DNA of 64,000 bases from Serratia surfactantfaciens (GCF_001642805.2 NZ_CP016948.1:2666001-2730000); one strand, 5' to 3'; shown: positions 30,922 to 42,153, numbered from the stretch's first letter. Translations and numbers: made by a program. Notes: generated from the letters alone by a model not told the origin.

Positions 30922-31918
30922 ATCGATTGCCCATAATAAAAAGCGTGGCGAAAAGCGGCGCACCGATCAGCGCGGTCAGGATGCCGATCGGGATTTCTGC
31001 GTAGGTGGCGCCTCTGGCGATATTGTCTATCACCAGCAAAAACAACGCCCCGCTCAGCGCCGAGACCGGGATCAGGCGGCCGTGGTTATACCCCAGCACG
31101 CTTCTCACCAGATGCGGGATCACCAAGCCGACCCATCCCACCACGCCGGCCAAGCTTACCGAGGCGGAAACCAGCAGGGAGGCGGCGATCAGCAGCAGGA
31201 TCTTCAACCGGGGCGGATTTAGGCCGGCAATGCGCGCCTCGTCGTCCCCCAGCGAGAGAATGTTCATTTTCCACCTGAGCCGATAGATTGTCAGGTAACA
31301 CGCCGCAAACAGCGGGATTAGCCAATAGACCTGCGCTTTCGCCACCGAAGCGAAGCTGCCCATCAGCCAGAAGACAATCGCCGGCAAGGTATCCTGCGGA
31401 TCGGCGACATATTTTATGACCGAGACAAACGCGATAAACAACGACGCGATAATCATGCCGGACAGGATCGTCGTCAGCGCATCCTGCCGACGTTTCAGGC
31501 GACAGATGCCGAACACCAGCAGCAGGCTCACCACGCCGAAAAGAAACGACAGCATGGCACTCAGGGCAAAAGGCAGACTCAATAAAATGCCCAGCGCAGC
31601 GCCAAAGGCGGAGGCGGAAGAGGTGCCCAGCACGTCCGGGCTGGCTAACGCGTTTTTCAGCACCGCCTGAAAGGTCGCGCCGGCGACCGCCAACCCGCCG
31701 CCCACCAGCATCACCGCCACCACCCGCGGCGCGCGCAGGTTAAAAATCACCGAATAGCGGGTCGGGTTTTCCCCCGGCATGTTCCCCTGCCATAAAATCT
31801 GCATCACATCATGGGCCGACAAGGCGTAGCGGCCGGCAAACAGTGATGCGACGGCGGCCACACACAAGGCCAAAAACAGCCCCGCCAGGATCGCCACATA
31901 TTTTCCTCTGCCCGGCAT
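30908..31918 (-). CDS. FecCD-family ABC permease
   Basis: A 336-residue inner-membrane permease with about nine or ten hydrophobic segments and FecCD blocks (LRAPRVVAVMLVGGGLAVAG, VGWVGLVIPHLVRS, EIPIGILTALIGAP). The ATG at 31918 has GGAG seven bases upstream; a TTG two codons earlier is less likely. Only one permease gene is present, so it should work as a homodimer. The transported species is a metal or metal chelate by family. Confidence 0.88.
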   Translation of the reverse strand: MPGRGKYVAILAGLFLALCVAAVASLFAGRYALSAHDVMQILWQGNMPGENPTRYSVIFNLRAPRVVAVMLVGGGLAVAGATFQAVLKNALASPDVLGTSSASAFGAALGILLSLPFALSAMLSFLFGVVSLLLVFGICRLKRRQDALTTILSGMIIASLFIAFVSVIKYVADPQDTLPAIVFWLMGSFASVAKAQVYWLIPLFAACYLTIYRLRWKMNILSLGDDEARIAGLNPPRLKILLLIAASLLVSASVSLAGVVGWVGLVIPHLVRSVLGYNHGRLIPVSALSGALFLLVIDNIARGATYAEIPIGILTALIGAPLFATLFIMGNRYDHR

Positions 31919-31961
31919 CCCCAAGCTCCCCCCATTAAATGAATACTATTCAACCGTGGTT

Positions 31962-33038
31962 CTAGCGCTGTGCCAGCACCTCATCCAGCAACCGGTCCGG
32001 GATCGCATAGGAGAACATCGTCTGATAATAGCGGCGCGTCTCCTCCCACAGCGTCTTGTCGCTAATGTCTTCAGGCGCATAGCGGTTGATCATAAACAGC
32101 GGCAGCAGCGATGTTTCCGCCGACAGGCCCCCCCAGTTATGAATGCCCACCGGCGTCGAGAAAACCTTGCCGTTTTTTACCGCCCTGAGCGTTTCCCAGG
32201 CCTGGCCGGGGATCCCCCCGTGCAGCAGCGCTTTGGCGCTACCGAACACCACGAAAATCACATCCGGGTCCCAGGCCATGATCTGCTCCATCGAAACGTT
32301 GATGTACCTGCCGGCATCCCCTTTCACCGGCAAATCCCCGGCGACGTTGTCCATGCCGGCCATTTTCAGGTAGGTGTCGCCATAGGTATGCGGGCCACTC
32401 ACCTTCAGCTGCCTGCCGTCACTTTCTTCGAGATACAACGCCCTGACGTGCTGCGCATGGATGGCTGCGGCATAGGGGCGGATCTGCTTCAGGGTCTTTT
32501 CCCAGGCGTCTTTGAATTTGTGCGTGCGCGGCAGGCCGAGCGTGTCGGCGAAAGTGTTCTCCCAATACACCTGGGTAGCCATCGGCTGGTATTTTGTCTG
32601 CCCGCCGGCATCCAGATCGACGGTCATCACGCCCGCCCTTTCCAGCCGATCGTCCTGGCTTTTGCCGTAGTAATAAATAATGTCGGGCCGTAGATTCATT
32701 AACGATTCCATGTTGACCCGGTAGTCCTTATTGATGAAGGCGGAGGTGATCCTGCCGATGTCAGGCTTCATGTCCTCCAATACATGCCTATCGGCATGCA
32801 TGAACGCCCAGGGCCCCACGCCGACGACGTGCCGGTAGGCCGCCTCGTTCGCCAGGATCACGCCGAAGGGGCAGTTGCCGGTGATGACGATCCGCGGATA
32901 GCTGCCGGGCAGCGTTTGCGCCGCCACGCTTTGTGGCGGTTCGGCCGCCGCCGGCTGGCCGGCGGTGGCGTAAGGCGCCGTCGGCAAGGCGAATATTGCC
33001 AGCAGAGCGGTGGCGATAAATTTCACTGTGACGCACAT
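31962..33038 (-). CDS. Periplasmic binding protein of the metal/chelate ABC importer
   Basis: A 358-residue class III (FepB/BtuF-fold) substrate-binding protein. The ATG at 33038 has AGGAGG upstream and opens a Sec signal peptide ending near YATAG. Fold-typical blocks are NLRPDIIYYYG, YLKMAGMDNVAGD and MAWDPDVIFVVFG. The sequence contains a Cys and many His and Met residues, but I cannot assign the ligand. The frame upstream of the start is non-coding. It is 37 bases from the permease gene. Confidence 0.82.
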   Translation of the reverse strand: MCVTVKFIATALLAIFALPTAPYATAGQPAAAEPPQSVAAQTLPGSYPRIVITGNCPFGVILANEAAYRHVVGVGPWAFMHADRHVLEDMKPDIGRITSAFINKDYRVNMESLMNLRPDIIYYYGKSQDDRLERAGVMTVDLDAGGQTKYQPMATQVYWENTFADTLGLPRTHKFKDAWEKTLKQIRPYAAAIHAQHVRALYLEESDGRQLKVSGPHTYGDTYLKMAGMDNVAGDLPVKGDAGRYINVSMEQIMAWDPDVIFVVFGSAKALLHGGIPGQAWETLRAVKNGKVFSTPVGIHNWGGLSAETSLLPLFMINRYAPEDISDKTLWEETRRYYQTMFSYAIPDRLLDEVLAQR

Positions 33039-33084
33039 GGTGCCTCCTGTGCGCACGCTCGGCGGCGTGCGTCGATGGGCTGCT

Positions 33085-33483
33085 TTAGGCCGACGCGGCG
33101 ATGCCGGCGGCCATGATGGTGATCCCGGCCACAAACACGATTGCCGTGGTGGCGACCGCGCCGCCGCCGACCAACGCGGCGGTTTTTCCTGTGGAAAGGT
33201 CTTTTCGTTGCAGGAAAGAGAGCTGCGACAGAGGAATGATTTTTCCGCTGTCGGCAACCAAGTCTTTCGGTTCAACCTTCGCCACCGTCAGCTCGCCGCC
33301 GCTGCCGTCCTTCAGGCCATATTTCAACTGGTCGCCGACATAGACCGGCGGCTGCAGCAGGTAATACGGGCTATTGAGCCCCGCCTCTTTTTGTTGCAAT
33401 GCCACGTCGTGGTAGGTCGTGCAGCCGGCAAGGGAAAACGCCGCCATCCCGATAACCAACGGCACTAATGGGACAAATCGCAT
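33085..33483 (-). CDS. Small lipoprotein in the metal-transport operon
   Basis: A 132-residue protein with a lipobox (LAGC, lipidated Cys21). A soluble segment and then a Gly/Ala/Val-rich hydrophobic C-terminal stretch of about 30 residues follow, which could insert in a membrane. The start has GAGG six bases upstream. It lies 16 bases after the MFS gene and 46 before the binding protein gene. Family not recognised. Confidence 0.65.
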   Translation of the reverse strand: MRFVPLVPLVIGMAAFSLAGCTTYHDVALQQKEAGLNSPYYLLQPPVYVGDQLKYGLKDGSGGELTVAKVEPKDLVADSGKIIPLSQLSFLQRKDLSTGKTAALVGGGAVATTAIVFVAGITIMAAGIAASA

Positions 33484-33499
33484 GGGAAACCTCGTGCTT

Positions 33500-34870
33500 C
33501 TATTTGCTGGTTTTTAACGTAACGGCGGACTTGAAGCGCATATAGCTCACGACCAGAGAAAGGAACGAGAATGCCGCCCCCGCCATTAAACTGATATTCG
33601 TCGCTTGCGCGCCGCGCATATTGAAGAAAATCGCCACTAACGCCGAACCGACGATTTGCCCAATCAGCCGGGAGCTGCCCAACAGGCCGCTGGCGATGCT
33701 GCTGTTTTCATGGGAGACCGAAGTCATGATCAGCAGGTTGTTCGGTGATTGAAACAGGCCAAAACCGATGCCGCACAGCGCCACGCGCCATACGATCGCC
33801 CCATTCGACGGATCGCTGGGCAGATTGGCCATCAGCAGCATGCCTGCCAGCAGACAGGCAAGGCCCGAGAGGGCAACAAGATTGGGATCGTATTTCTTGG
33901 CCAAATCGCCGGAAATTAGCGAAGACGCCATGGTGGCCAGCGGCCAGGCGGTCAGCAACAGACCGATGTCCACCACGTTTCTTTGCAGGACATTGTGGAA
34001 ATAGAAAGGCAGCGATACAAAAGCCAAAAGCTGGGTGCTGTAAGACAGCATCGACATCAGCAAAGACAATGACAGCGTCGGATTATGCAGCATCGCGATC
34101 GGGATCAGCGCGGCGTTGGCCTTTCTTTTCTGATTGATATACAGCAACCCGGCCAGCCCGGCGAATACCGCAAAGCTCAGCGCCGCCGCCGGCAGATGGT
34201 GGGTGGTCATGCTCATGGTGCTGAGCGAGAAAGCGATGAACAGCACAAACACCAACAGGGCGCCCCCGCGGTCAAATCCAACGCTGCGTCGCTCGCGGGG
34301 GGCCAGGAAGATCAGGCTCAGCAACAGCGACAGGCAGGCGATGGGAACATTGATGGTAAACAGCCAGTTCCAGCTCGTTTGAGAAAGTATCGCCGAGGCG
34401 ATGGAGGGCCCGGCGGCGGCGGAAACCGACACCACCATTACGTTTATGCCCAGGCCGCGCCCCAGCAGCCTTTCCGGGTATATCTCCTTGATCAGCGCCG
34501 CATTGACGCTGAGCACCGCCGCCGCACCGAAGCCCTGTATCACCCGGAATGCCGTCAGCATCGACAGCGTCGCGGAAAGCGCGCAGCCCAAGGATGAAAA
34601 AGCGAACAGCACCACCCCGGCTATAAAGATCTTTTTATTGCCCACCGCGCGGCCCAGCGCCGCGAAGGGCATCAAAGAGGCAACGACGGCAAACTGGTAG
34701 GCATTAATAATCATGATGGAGGCCGATTCGGAAACGCCGAAATCTTTGGCGATCACCGGCAGTGCCACATTGGCGATGGTACTGTCGAGCATGGCGATAA
34801 CCGTGCTTAACGAGACCGCGAGAACGGCGAATATATTTAATGTCTCTTTTTCCTGGTGTTTAAAAGTCAT
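33500..34870 (-). CDS. MFS exporter, DHA2-like
   Basis: A 456-residue multi-spanning membrane protein with the drug:H+ antiporter-2 signature LDSTIANVALPVI in segment 1 and GRAVGNKK after segment 2. Relatives export drugs, dyes or siderophores. It is the promoter-proximal gene of an operon with a lipoprotein and a FecBCD-type importer, which suggests export of a small chelator or of a toxic metal complex. No chelator synthesis gene is nearby, so the substrate is inference. Confidence 0.82.
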   Translation of the reverse strand: MTFKHQEKETLNIFAVLAVSLSTVIAMLDSTIANVALPVIAKDFGVSESASIMIINAYQFAVVASLMPFAALGRAVGNKKIFIAGVVLFAFSSLGCALSATLSMLTAFRVIQGFGAAAVLSVNAALIKEIYPERLLGRGLGINVMVVSVSAAAGPSIASAILSQTSWNWLFTINVPIACLSLLLSLIFLAPRERRSVGFDRGGALLVFVLFIAFSLSTMSMTTHHLPAAALSFAVFAGLAGLLYINQKRKANAALIPIAMLHNPTLSLSLLMSMLSYSTQLLAFVSLPFYFHNVLQRNVVDIGLLLTAWPLATMASSLISGDLAKKYDPNLVALSGLACLLAGMLLMANLPSDPSNGAIVWRVALCGIGFGLFQSPNNLLIMTSVSHENSSIASGLLGSSRLIGQIVGSALVAIFFNMRGAQATNISLMAGAAFSFLSLVVSYMRFKSAVTLKTSK

Positions 34871-34943
34871 GTTAACGCTCCAAAAACGTGAGTGGCTTCA
34901 TGCCGGCAGCAAAGACCCCGTTTTTTATCCGTTTTATTAATTA

Positions 34944-34958
34944 CGTTATAACATATCA
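34944..34958 (-). promoter_or_regulatory. Zur-box-like operator upstream of the MFS/ABC operon
   Basis: The 15 bases CGTTATAACATATCA match the Zur core TGTTATANTATAACA at 12 positions, 74-88 bases before the MFS start. It shares the 9-mer GTTATAACA with 35163-35171. The outer arms of the consensus are poorly kept. The surrounding 334-base divergent spacer (34871-35204) is strongly AT-rich. Confidence 0.45.
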
Positions 34959-35156
34959 ATTAAGAAGGAGAATAAATCTCATTTGAAATATTAGATTAAA
35001 TAGTGTGTCAAAATAAGAATTAACAAATACAAAACAAATAAATATCAATACGAACATTCAATAAACAAAATAAATGCAGTATAAAAAACCAGTGAACTTA
35101 AGGAATGACATTAAAAGTAACAGCCGCTAACAGACAACCCCGCCGAAGCACGGAAT

Positions 35157-35171
35157 TGTTATGTTATAACA
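35157..35171 (+). promoter_or_regulatory. Zur-box-like operator upstream of the amidase gene
   Basis: TGTTATGTTATAACA matches the Zur core TGTTATANTATAACA at 14 of 15 positions, and it extends as the perfect dyad TTGTTAT-GTT-ATAACAA (35156-35172). It lies 34-48 bases before the amidase ATG, where a repressor would cover the promoter. The outer arms match on one side only (GAAT against GAAA). Confidence 0.6.
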
Positions 35172-35204
35172 AAAACACCCTTTCCTTTTATGCTGGTTAC
35201 CCTT

Positions 35205-36035
35205 ATGGCTAAGACGGACCTTTTGAACACCCGGTTATCTCGCCGCAGAATGATGTTGGCAGGGCTGGCGGCCCTGGCGCTGAACGGCGCCGTTTCCCCG
35301 CTGGCTCACGCCCACGGCCTGCCGCGCCCCAAGCCTCACGGTGCGCGAAAAAGATTCCTGGTCATGTTGGATCCCGGTCATGGCGGCATCGACTCCGGTG
35401 CCATTGGCCACACCGGTTCGCTGGAAAAACATGTCGTTCTGGAGATCGCCAGAAATGTGCGTGCACAGCTCGATCGACACGGCATCGATGCCCGCCTGAC
35501 GCGCGACAGCGACGTTTTTATTCCGCTTTACGATCGGGTGGAGATCGCGCACCGGCATGGCGCGGATCTTTTCATGTCCATCCACGCCGACGGTTTTACC
35601 TGCCCCAGCGCCTGCGGCGCTTCGGTCTTTGCGCTTTCCAATAAAGGCGCCAGCAGCGCGATGGCGAAATACTTATCGAACAGTGAAAACGCGGCGGACG
35701 ATCTCGCCGGCCCTAACGTCATCAAGAAAGACCGCTATTTGCAGAAGATACTGTTTGACTTGGAGCAGACGGAAACGATCAAAGAAAGCCTGGCGCTGGG
35801 CTCGCACCTGATTCAACATATTGCGCCCATCCATCATCTGCATGCCAAAAATACCGAACAGGCGGCCTTCGTGGTCTTAAAGTCCCCGTATATTCCTTCC
35901 GTCTTGGTGGAAACCTCTTTCATCACCAACCCTGAGGAAGAAAAGCTGCTCGGCACCCCCGCCTTCAGAAATAAAATTGCCACGGCGATCGCTCAGGGGA
36001 TCGTCAGCTACTTTAAACGCGAAACGCACGCTTAA
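35205..36035 (+). CDS. Tat-exported AmiA-like N-acetylmuramoyl-L-alanine amidase
   Basis: A 276-residue zinc amidase that cleaves the amide bond between N-acetylmuramic acid and the peptide in septal peptidoglycan. A twin-arginine signal (LSRRRMMLAG, Arg13-15) opens the protein. Zinc ligands His59 (DPGHGG), Glu74 and His127 (SIHADG) and the catalytic Glu in VLVETSFITN are all present, as is the helical insert resembling the inhibitory helix of E. coli AmiA. The ATG at 35205 (MAKTDLL) is favoured over one five codons upstream; no strong ribosome site is seen. It is likely an extra paralogue, since it is beside a metal-transport operon. Confidence 0.85.
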   Translation: MAKTDLLNTRLSRRRMMLAGLAALALNGAVSPLAHAHGLPRPKPHGARKRFLVMLDPGHGGIDSGAIGHTGSLEKHVVLEIARNVRAQLDRHGIDARLTRDSDVFIPLYDRVEIAHRHGADLFMSIHADGFTCPSACGASVFALSNKGASSAMAKYLSNSENAADDLAGPNVIKKDRYLQKILFDLEQTETIKESLALGSHLIQHIAPIHHLHAKNTEQAAFVVLKSPYIPSVLVETSFITNPEEEKLLGTPAFRNKIATAIAQGIVSYFKRETHA

Positions 36036-36046
36036 GCTTCGCCGGG

Positions 36047-36070
36047 GCGGCAAGCTCACGGGCTTGCCGC
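36047..36070 (+). other. Intercistronic hairpin between amidase and porin genes
   Basis: Perfect nine-base arms GCGGCAAGC/GCTTGCCGC with a six-base loop lie in the 54-base gap. No T tract follows, so it is probably a partial terminator or stability element within a shared transcript. Confidence 0.5.
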
Positions 36071-36089
36071 GCACAGGGACGGTGCCATC

Positions 36090-37142
36090 ATGATAAAACG
36101 CAATCCTCGTTATTTTTCGGCGGGCATGCTTTTCCCCCTGCTGGCCTTGTTACCGCGCGGCGCCTTCGCCGTGTCGTTGACGGGATCGCAGCAAAACAGC
36201 CTGAATTTCTACGGCACGATTATCGCCAGACGCTACAGCGGCCACAACGAACGCGACGACGGCGACCGCAGCTACCTCTATTTCGGCCTGATAGGCAAAA
36301 AAAAGATCGCGCCGCGCTGGCAGGCCTACGCCCACTGGGAATATACCGTCAGCTTCGCCGACGCGACGCGCAACAGCACCCGGCTCGCCTATATCGGCGT
36401 GCAAAACGCCGCCCTGGGCAGCCTCGATATCGGCCGCAACTGGGGCGTGCTTTATGATGTGACCGCCCTGACCGATCGCTCTCCGCTGTTTAGAGAGATG
36501 GCCTACAACTACATCGACAACTTTATGCGCGGCCGGGCGCATAACCTGCTCACCTACCGCCAAACTTTCAGCCTGTTTCAGCGGCGCGCCGCCCTCGCGC
36601 TGCAATACCAGTTCAAAGACGGCGACGAACGGCAAGCGCCGGGCAAACAAAACGGCAACGGATTCGGCGCCTCGTTCCGTTATGCGCTGACGCCGACGCT
36701 CAGCCTCATCGCCGCCGCCTCGGCGTCTCAAACCACGCAGCGGCAGCAACACGCCGCCGGCTATCGCCGGCGCATCGATACGCTGGCCGAAGGGGTTCTC
36801 TATGCGTCGAAAAAAATCTATCTTGCGGCCGTGTTCACCCAAAGCGACAACGCCATCAGCCCGCAACAAACCGCTAACCACGGTTCGGCGTCAAGCTATG
36901 AAGCGCTCGCCAAATATCGGCTGACGGACCATATTCAACCCAACATCGGCTATACCCGCTTGATACAGGCCCGGGCAGGCCGGAACACGGACTTATTGAA
37001 CTATGAGGAGTTGGGGGTCACCTGGTTGCTCAACGGCAATATGCAGGTGTTCATTAACTATGAATTCAATAACCTTTCGCAGCACGCGGCCGGCGTCGAT
37101 GCGTCGGACAAGCTCGATATGGGCATCAGCTATCACTGCTGA
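36090..37142 (+). CDS. Divergent OmpC/OmpF-type general porin
   Basis: A 350-residue outer-membrane beta-barrel protein. A signal peptide ends near GAFA, followed by porin-like strands (SLNFYGTIIARRYSG, YLYFGLIGKKKI, LTYRQTFSLFQRRAALALQYQF, LTDHIQPNIGYTRL, MQVFINYEFNNL). The expected C-terminal Phe, the usual BamA recognition residue, is replaced by a terminal Cys (GISYHC). It follows the amidase by 54 bases and may share its promoter. The permeant is unknown. Confidence 0.75.
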   Translation: MIKRNPRYFSAGMLFPLLALLPRGAFAVSLTGSQQNSLNFYGTIIARRYSGHNERDDGDRSYLYFGLIGKKKIAPRWQAYAHWEYTVSFADATRNSTRLAYIGVQNAALGSLDIGRNWGVLYDVTALTDRSPLFREMAYNYIDNFMRGRAHNLLTYRQTFSLFQRRAALALQYQFKDGDERQAPGKQNGNGFGASFRYALTPTLSLIAAASASQTTQRQQHAAGYRRRIDTLAEGVLYASKKIYLAAVFTQSDNAISPQQTANHGSASSYEALAKYRLTDHIQPNIGYTRLIQARAGRNTDLLNYEELGVTWLLNGNMQVFINYEFNNLSQHAAGVDASDKLDMGISYHC

Positions 37143-37162
37143 TCCGCTCTCCCGCAGCCAAT

Positions 37163-37186
37163 AAAAAGCCCCGTCCGGTGAGGGGC
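37163..37186 (-). terminator. Terminator of the alpha/beta hydrolase gene (37210-38040)
   Basis: On the minus strand GCCCC-N9-GGGGC is followed by TTTTTATT. It sits between the convergent porin and hydrolase genes and could serve both. Confidence 0.75.
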
Positions 37187-37209
37187 GAGGCTCGCGACGC
37201 GTTGAGTCT

Positions 37210-38040
37210 TTAGCTGTTCACGAACGCCAGCAGATCGGCGTTGACCTGATCGGCATGGGTGGTCGGGATGCCGTGCGGCGCGCCCTTATAGGTATGGAGC
37301 GTGCCGTTTTGCACCAGCTTGGCCGACAGCACGCCGGAGTCCTGATAAGGCACCACCTGATCGTCGTCGCCGTGGATCACCAGCACCGGAATGGCAATCT
37401 TCTTGAGATCCTCGGTGAAATCGGTCTGCGAGAAGGCGACAATGCCGTCGTAGTGCGCCTTGGCGCCGCCCATCATGCCCTGGCGCCACCAGTTCCAGAT
37501 AATCGCCTCAGAGGGTTTGGCGCCCGGGCGGTTATAGCCGTAGAACGGGCCGGCGGGCACGTCGTAATAGAACTGTGCCCGGTTGGCGGCCAGCTGCGCC
37601 TGGAAATCATCGAACACCGCTTTGGGGGTACCCTGCGGATTGGCGTCGGTTTTTACCATCAGCGGCGGCACCGCGCTGATCAGCACCGCTTTGGACACCT
37701 TGTCCTCGGCGTGGCGCACAATATAGCGCACCACTTCGCCGCCGCCCGTCGAGTGGCCCACGTGCATCGCGCCCTGCACGCCGAGGTGTTTTACCACCGC
37801 GGCGACGTCATCGGCGTAGTGGTCCATGTCGTGCCCTTCCGACACCTGGCTGGAGCGGCCGTGGCCGCGGCGATCGTGCGCCACCACGCGGAACCCTTTG
37901 TTCACGAAGAACAGCATCTGGGCATCCCAGTCATCGCTGGACAGCGGCCAGCCGTGGTGGAAGTAGATGACCTTGCCGTTTTTGGGGCCCCAATCCTTGT
38001 AGAAAATCTCGACGCCATCGCTGGTCGTTACGTAACCCAT
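37210..38040 (-). CDS. Alpha/beta hydrolase, non-haem chloroperoxidase/arylesterase type
   Basis: A 276-residue cytoplasmic alpha/beta hydrolase. The nucleophile is in GHSTGGGE, the acid in IHGDDDQVVP and the His in GAPHGIPTTH. HGWPLSSDDWDAQMLFF and AHDRRGHGRS mark the cofactor-free haloperoxidase/esterase group, which hydrolyses esters and can form peracids. A close paralogue is at 48086-48916. It stands alone, divergent from the aldehyde dehydrogenase gene. Confidence 0.85.
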   Translation of the reverse strand: MGYVTTSDGVEIFYKDWGPKNGKVIYFHHGWPLSSDDWDAQMLFFVNKGFRVVAHDRRGHGRSSQVSEGHDMDHYADDVAAVVKHLGVQGAMHVGHSTGGGEVVRYIVRHAEDKVSKAVLISAVPPLMVKTDANPQGTPKAVFDDFQAQLAANRAQFYYDVPAGPFYGYNRPGAKPSEAIIWNWWRQGMMGGAKAHYDGIVAFSQTDFTEDLKKIAIPVLVIHGDDDQVVPYQDSGVLSAKLVQNGTLHTYKGAPHGIPTTHADQVNADLLAFVNS

Positions 38041-38243
38041 GTCGTTTCTCCCATTTACACATTGTCAGAAAATAAGACGGATAGTGCTCACGACGCCGGT
38101 ATGGCAAGCTCCCTCATCCCGGTTGGCCGGCGATCTTGCGTTGATCGCTTAACGAGTATAGGTTTAAACCTTACTTTAAGGTCAAATGCAGTTCTGCAGA
38201 CGGTGTGCCCCCACCCAACAAGCTCGGTATCAGGAGTATTCAA

Positions 38244-39668
38244 GTGCCAGGAGATGACGCCGCCATGACGATGAAGCAACGGCTTGCCGCCCAACGCCGT
38301 GCCTTCCTGCGCGACGGCGCGCCGACGATCGCTCAACGCAAGGACGCCCTGCGCCGCCTGCGCAGCGCCATTTTGGCCCAGCGCAGCGCACTGACGGCGG
38401 CCGTCAGCGCGGATTTCGGCCACCGCTCGCCTTACGAAACCGACATTCTGGAAATTCTGGTCACCGTGCAGGCGATCGATTATCTGCTGCGCAACCTGAA
38501 GCGCTTTATGCAGCCGGAGCGCCGCCACGTCGCCCTGCCATACCAGGCCGGGCGCGCCTATGTGCAATACCAACCCAAGGGCGTGGTCGGCGTCATGGCA
38601 CCGTGGAACTACCCGTTATCCTTGACGCTCATCCCGCTGGCCACCGCCCTGGCCGCCGGCAATCGCGCGATGCTGAAACCTTCGGAACTCACGCCGCACA
38701 CCAGCCAACTCATCGAGACGATGCTGGCGGCGCAGTTTCCCGCCGACAAGGTCGCCGTGGTGACCGGCGGGCCAGAGATCGGGGCCAGGTTCAGCGAACT
38801 GGCGTTCGATCACCTGGTGTTCACCGGCAGCACGGCGATCGGCCGTCAGGTCATGCAGGCAGCCGCTAAAAATCTGGTGCCGCTGACGCTCGAGTTGGGC
38901 GGCAAGAGCCCTGCGGTCATGGCGCGCGATGCGCTCACCGCCAGAGACGTCAACAGCCTGGCATTCGGCAAGCTGTCGAACGCGGGCCAAACCTGCATCG
39001 CGCCCGATTACCTGCTGATCCATCAGAACGATGTGGAGAACTTCATTGCGCTCTACGACGCGGCGGTCAAAGCGTTTTACCCCACAGGGCCGACGGGCAG
39101 CGACTACGGCGCCATCATCAGCGACAGGCACTATCAGCGTTTGCAAGACCTGCTGGCCGACGCGCAAGCGCGGGGCGCGCGGATCGTTCCGGTGGGCCAT
39201 CGCCCTGAATCTGCGTCTGAACGGGCAAAAACCCTGGCCCCCACGCTGATCGTCGGCGCGCCCGACGACAGCCGGATCATGCAAGAGGAGATCTTCGGGC
39301 CGCTGCTGCCGGTACGCACCTACGCTGCTATTGATGAGGCGATCGAGCTTATCAACGCCGGGCCGCGCCCGCTGGCGCTGTACTACTTCGGGCCGGCCGG
39401 CGCAGAGCGGGAACGGCTGCTGGCGCGCACCACCTCCGGCAACGTCAGCGTCAACACCACCCTGCTGCACTTCGCCCAGGACGATCTGCCGTTCGGCGGC
39501 ATCGGCCCCAGCGGCATGGGAGCCTGTCACGGCATCGAAGGGTTCCGGGCGCTGAGCCACGCCAAAGGCGTCTTCATCCAGAGCCGCTGGCACTTTACCG
39601 ATCTGCTGCGCGCCCCGTTCGGCAAACTGGCGGACGCGGTGCTCAAGATCATGCTGCGGCGTCGATAA
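38244..39668 (+). CDS. Aldehyde dehydrogenase (coniferyl-aldehyde type)
   Basis: An NAD(P)-dependent aldehyde dehydrogenase of about 474 residues. The catalytic Cys is in SNAGQTCIAPDY and the general base Glu in LELGGKSPAV. GVMAPWNYPLSL, FTGSTAIGRQV and QEEIFGPLLPV are also visible. The sequence resembles the coniferyl-aldehyde dehydrogenase subgroup, which lacks some N-terminal length. GTG at 38244 has AGGAG seven bases upstream. ATG at 38265 also has an AGGAG, but 11 bases away. Substrate is uncertain. Confidence 0.85.
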   Translation: MPGDDAAMTMKQRLAAQRRAFLRDGAPTIAQRKDALRRLRSAILAQRSALTAAVSADFGHRSPYETDILEILVTVQAIDYLLRNLKRFMQPERRHVALPYQAGRAYVQYQPKGVVGVMAPWNYPLSLTLIPLATALAAGNRAMLKPSELTPHTSQLIETMLAAQFPADKVAVVTGGPEIGARFSELAFDHLVFTGSTAIGRQVMQAAAKNLVPLTLELGGKSPAVMARDALTARDVNSLAFGKLSNAGQTCIAPDYLLIHQNDVENFIALYDAAVKAFYPTGPTGSDYGAIISDRHYQRLQDLLADAQARGARIVPVGHRPESASERAKTLAPTLIVGAPDDSRIMQEEIFGPLLPVRTYAAIDEAIELINAGPRPLALYYFGPAGAERERLLARTTSGNVSVNTTLLHFAQDDLPFGGIGPSGMGACHGIEGFRALSHAKGVFIQSRWHFTDLLRAPFGKLADAVLKIMLRRR

Positions 39669-39796
39669 GGCGCCGCGTTGCCTATCAACGGCAAGGCCTT
39701 GAATCGCTGAAAGCTATCACAGTATTCAATCATTCCTATTTTATCTCTCCGCCGCCGCTGACTAAGCTTAGCCATGAGTCGCCCTTTGCCCGTTAG

Positions 39797-42115
<2,319 letters not shown>

Positions 42116-42126
42116 ACTCCCCGCAA

Positions 42127-42153
42127 CGGCCTGCTTCGGCAGGCCGTTTTTTT
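42127..42153 (+). terminator. Rho-independent terminator of katG
   Basis: CGGCCTGC-TTCG-GCAGGCCG followed by seven T bases: an eight-base-pair stem with a stable C(TTCG)G tetraloop, 11 bases after the katG stop. Confidence 0.95.

Noticed and set aside
33039..33275. An N-terminal extension of the metal-binding periplasmic protein
   Set aside because: The frame is open but overlaps the lipoprotein gene, has unnatural composition, and the ATG at 33038 has a strong ribosome site and signal peptide.
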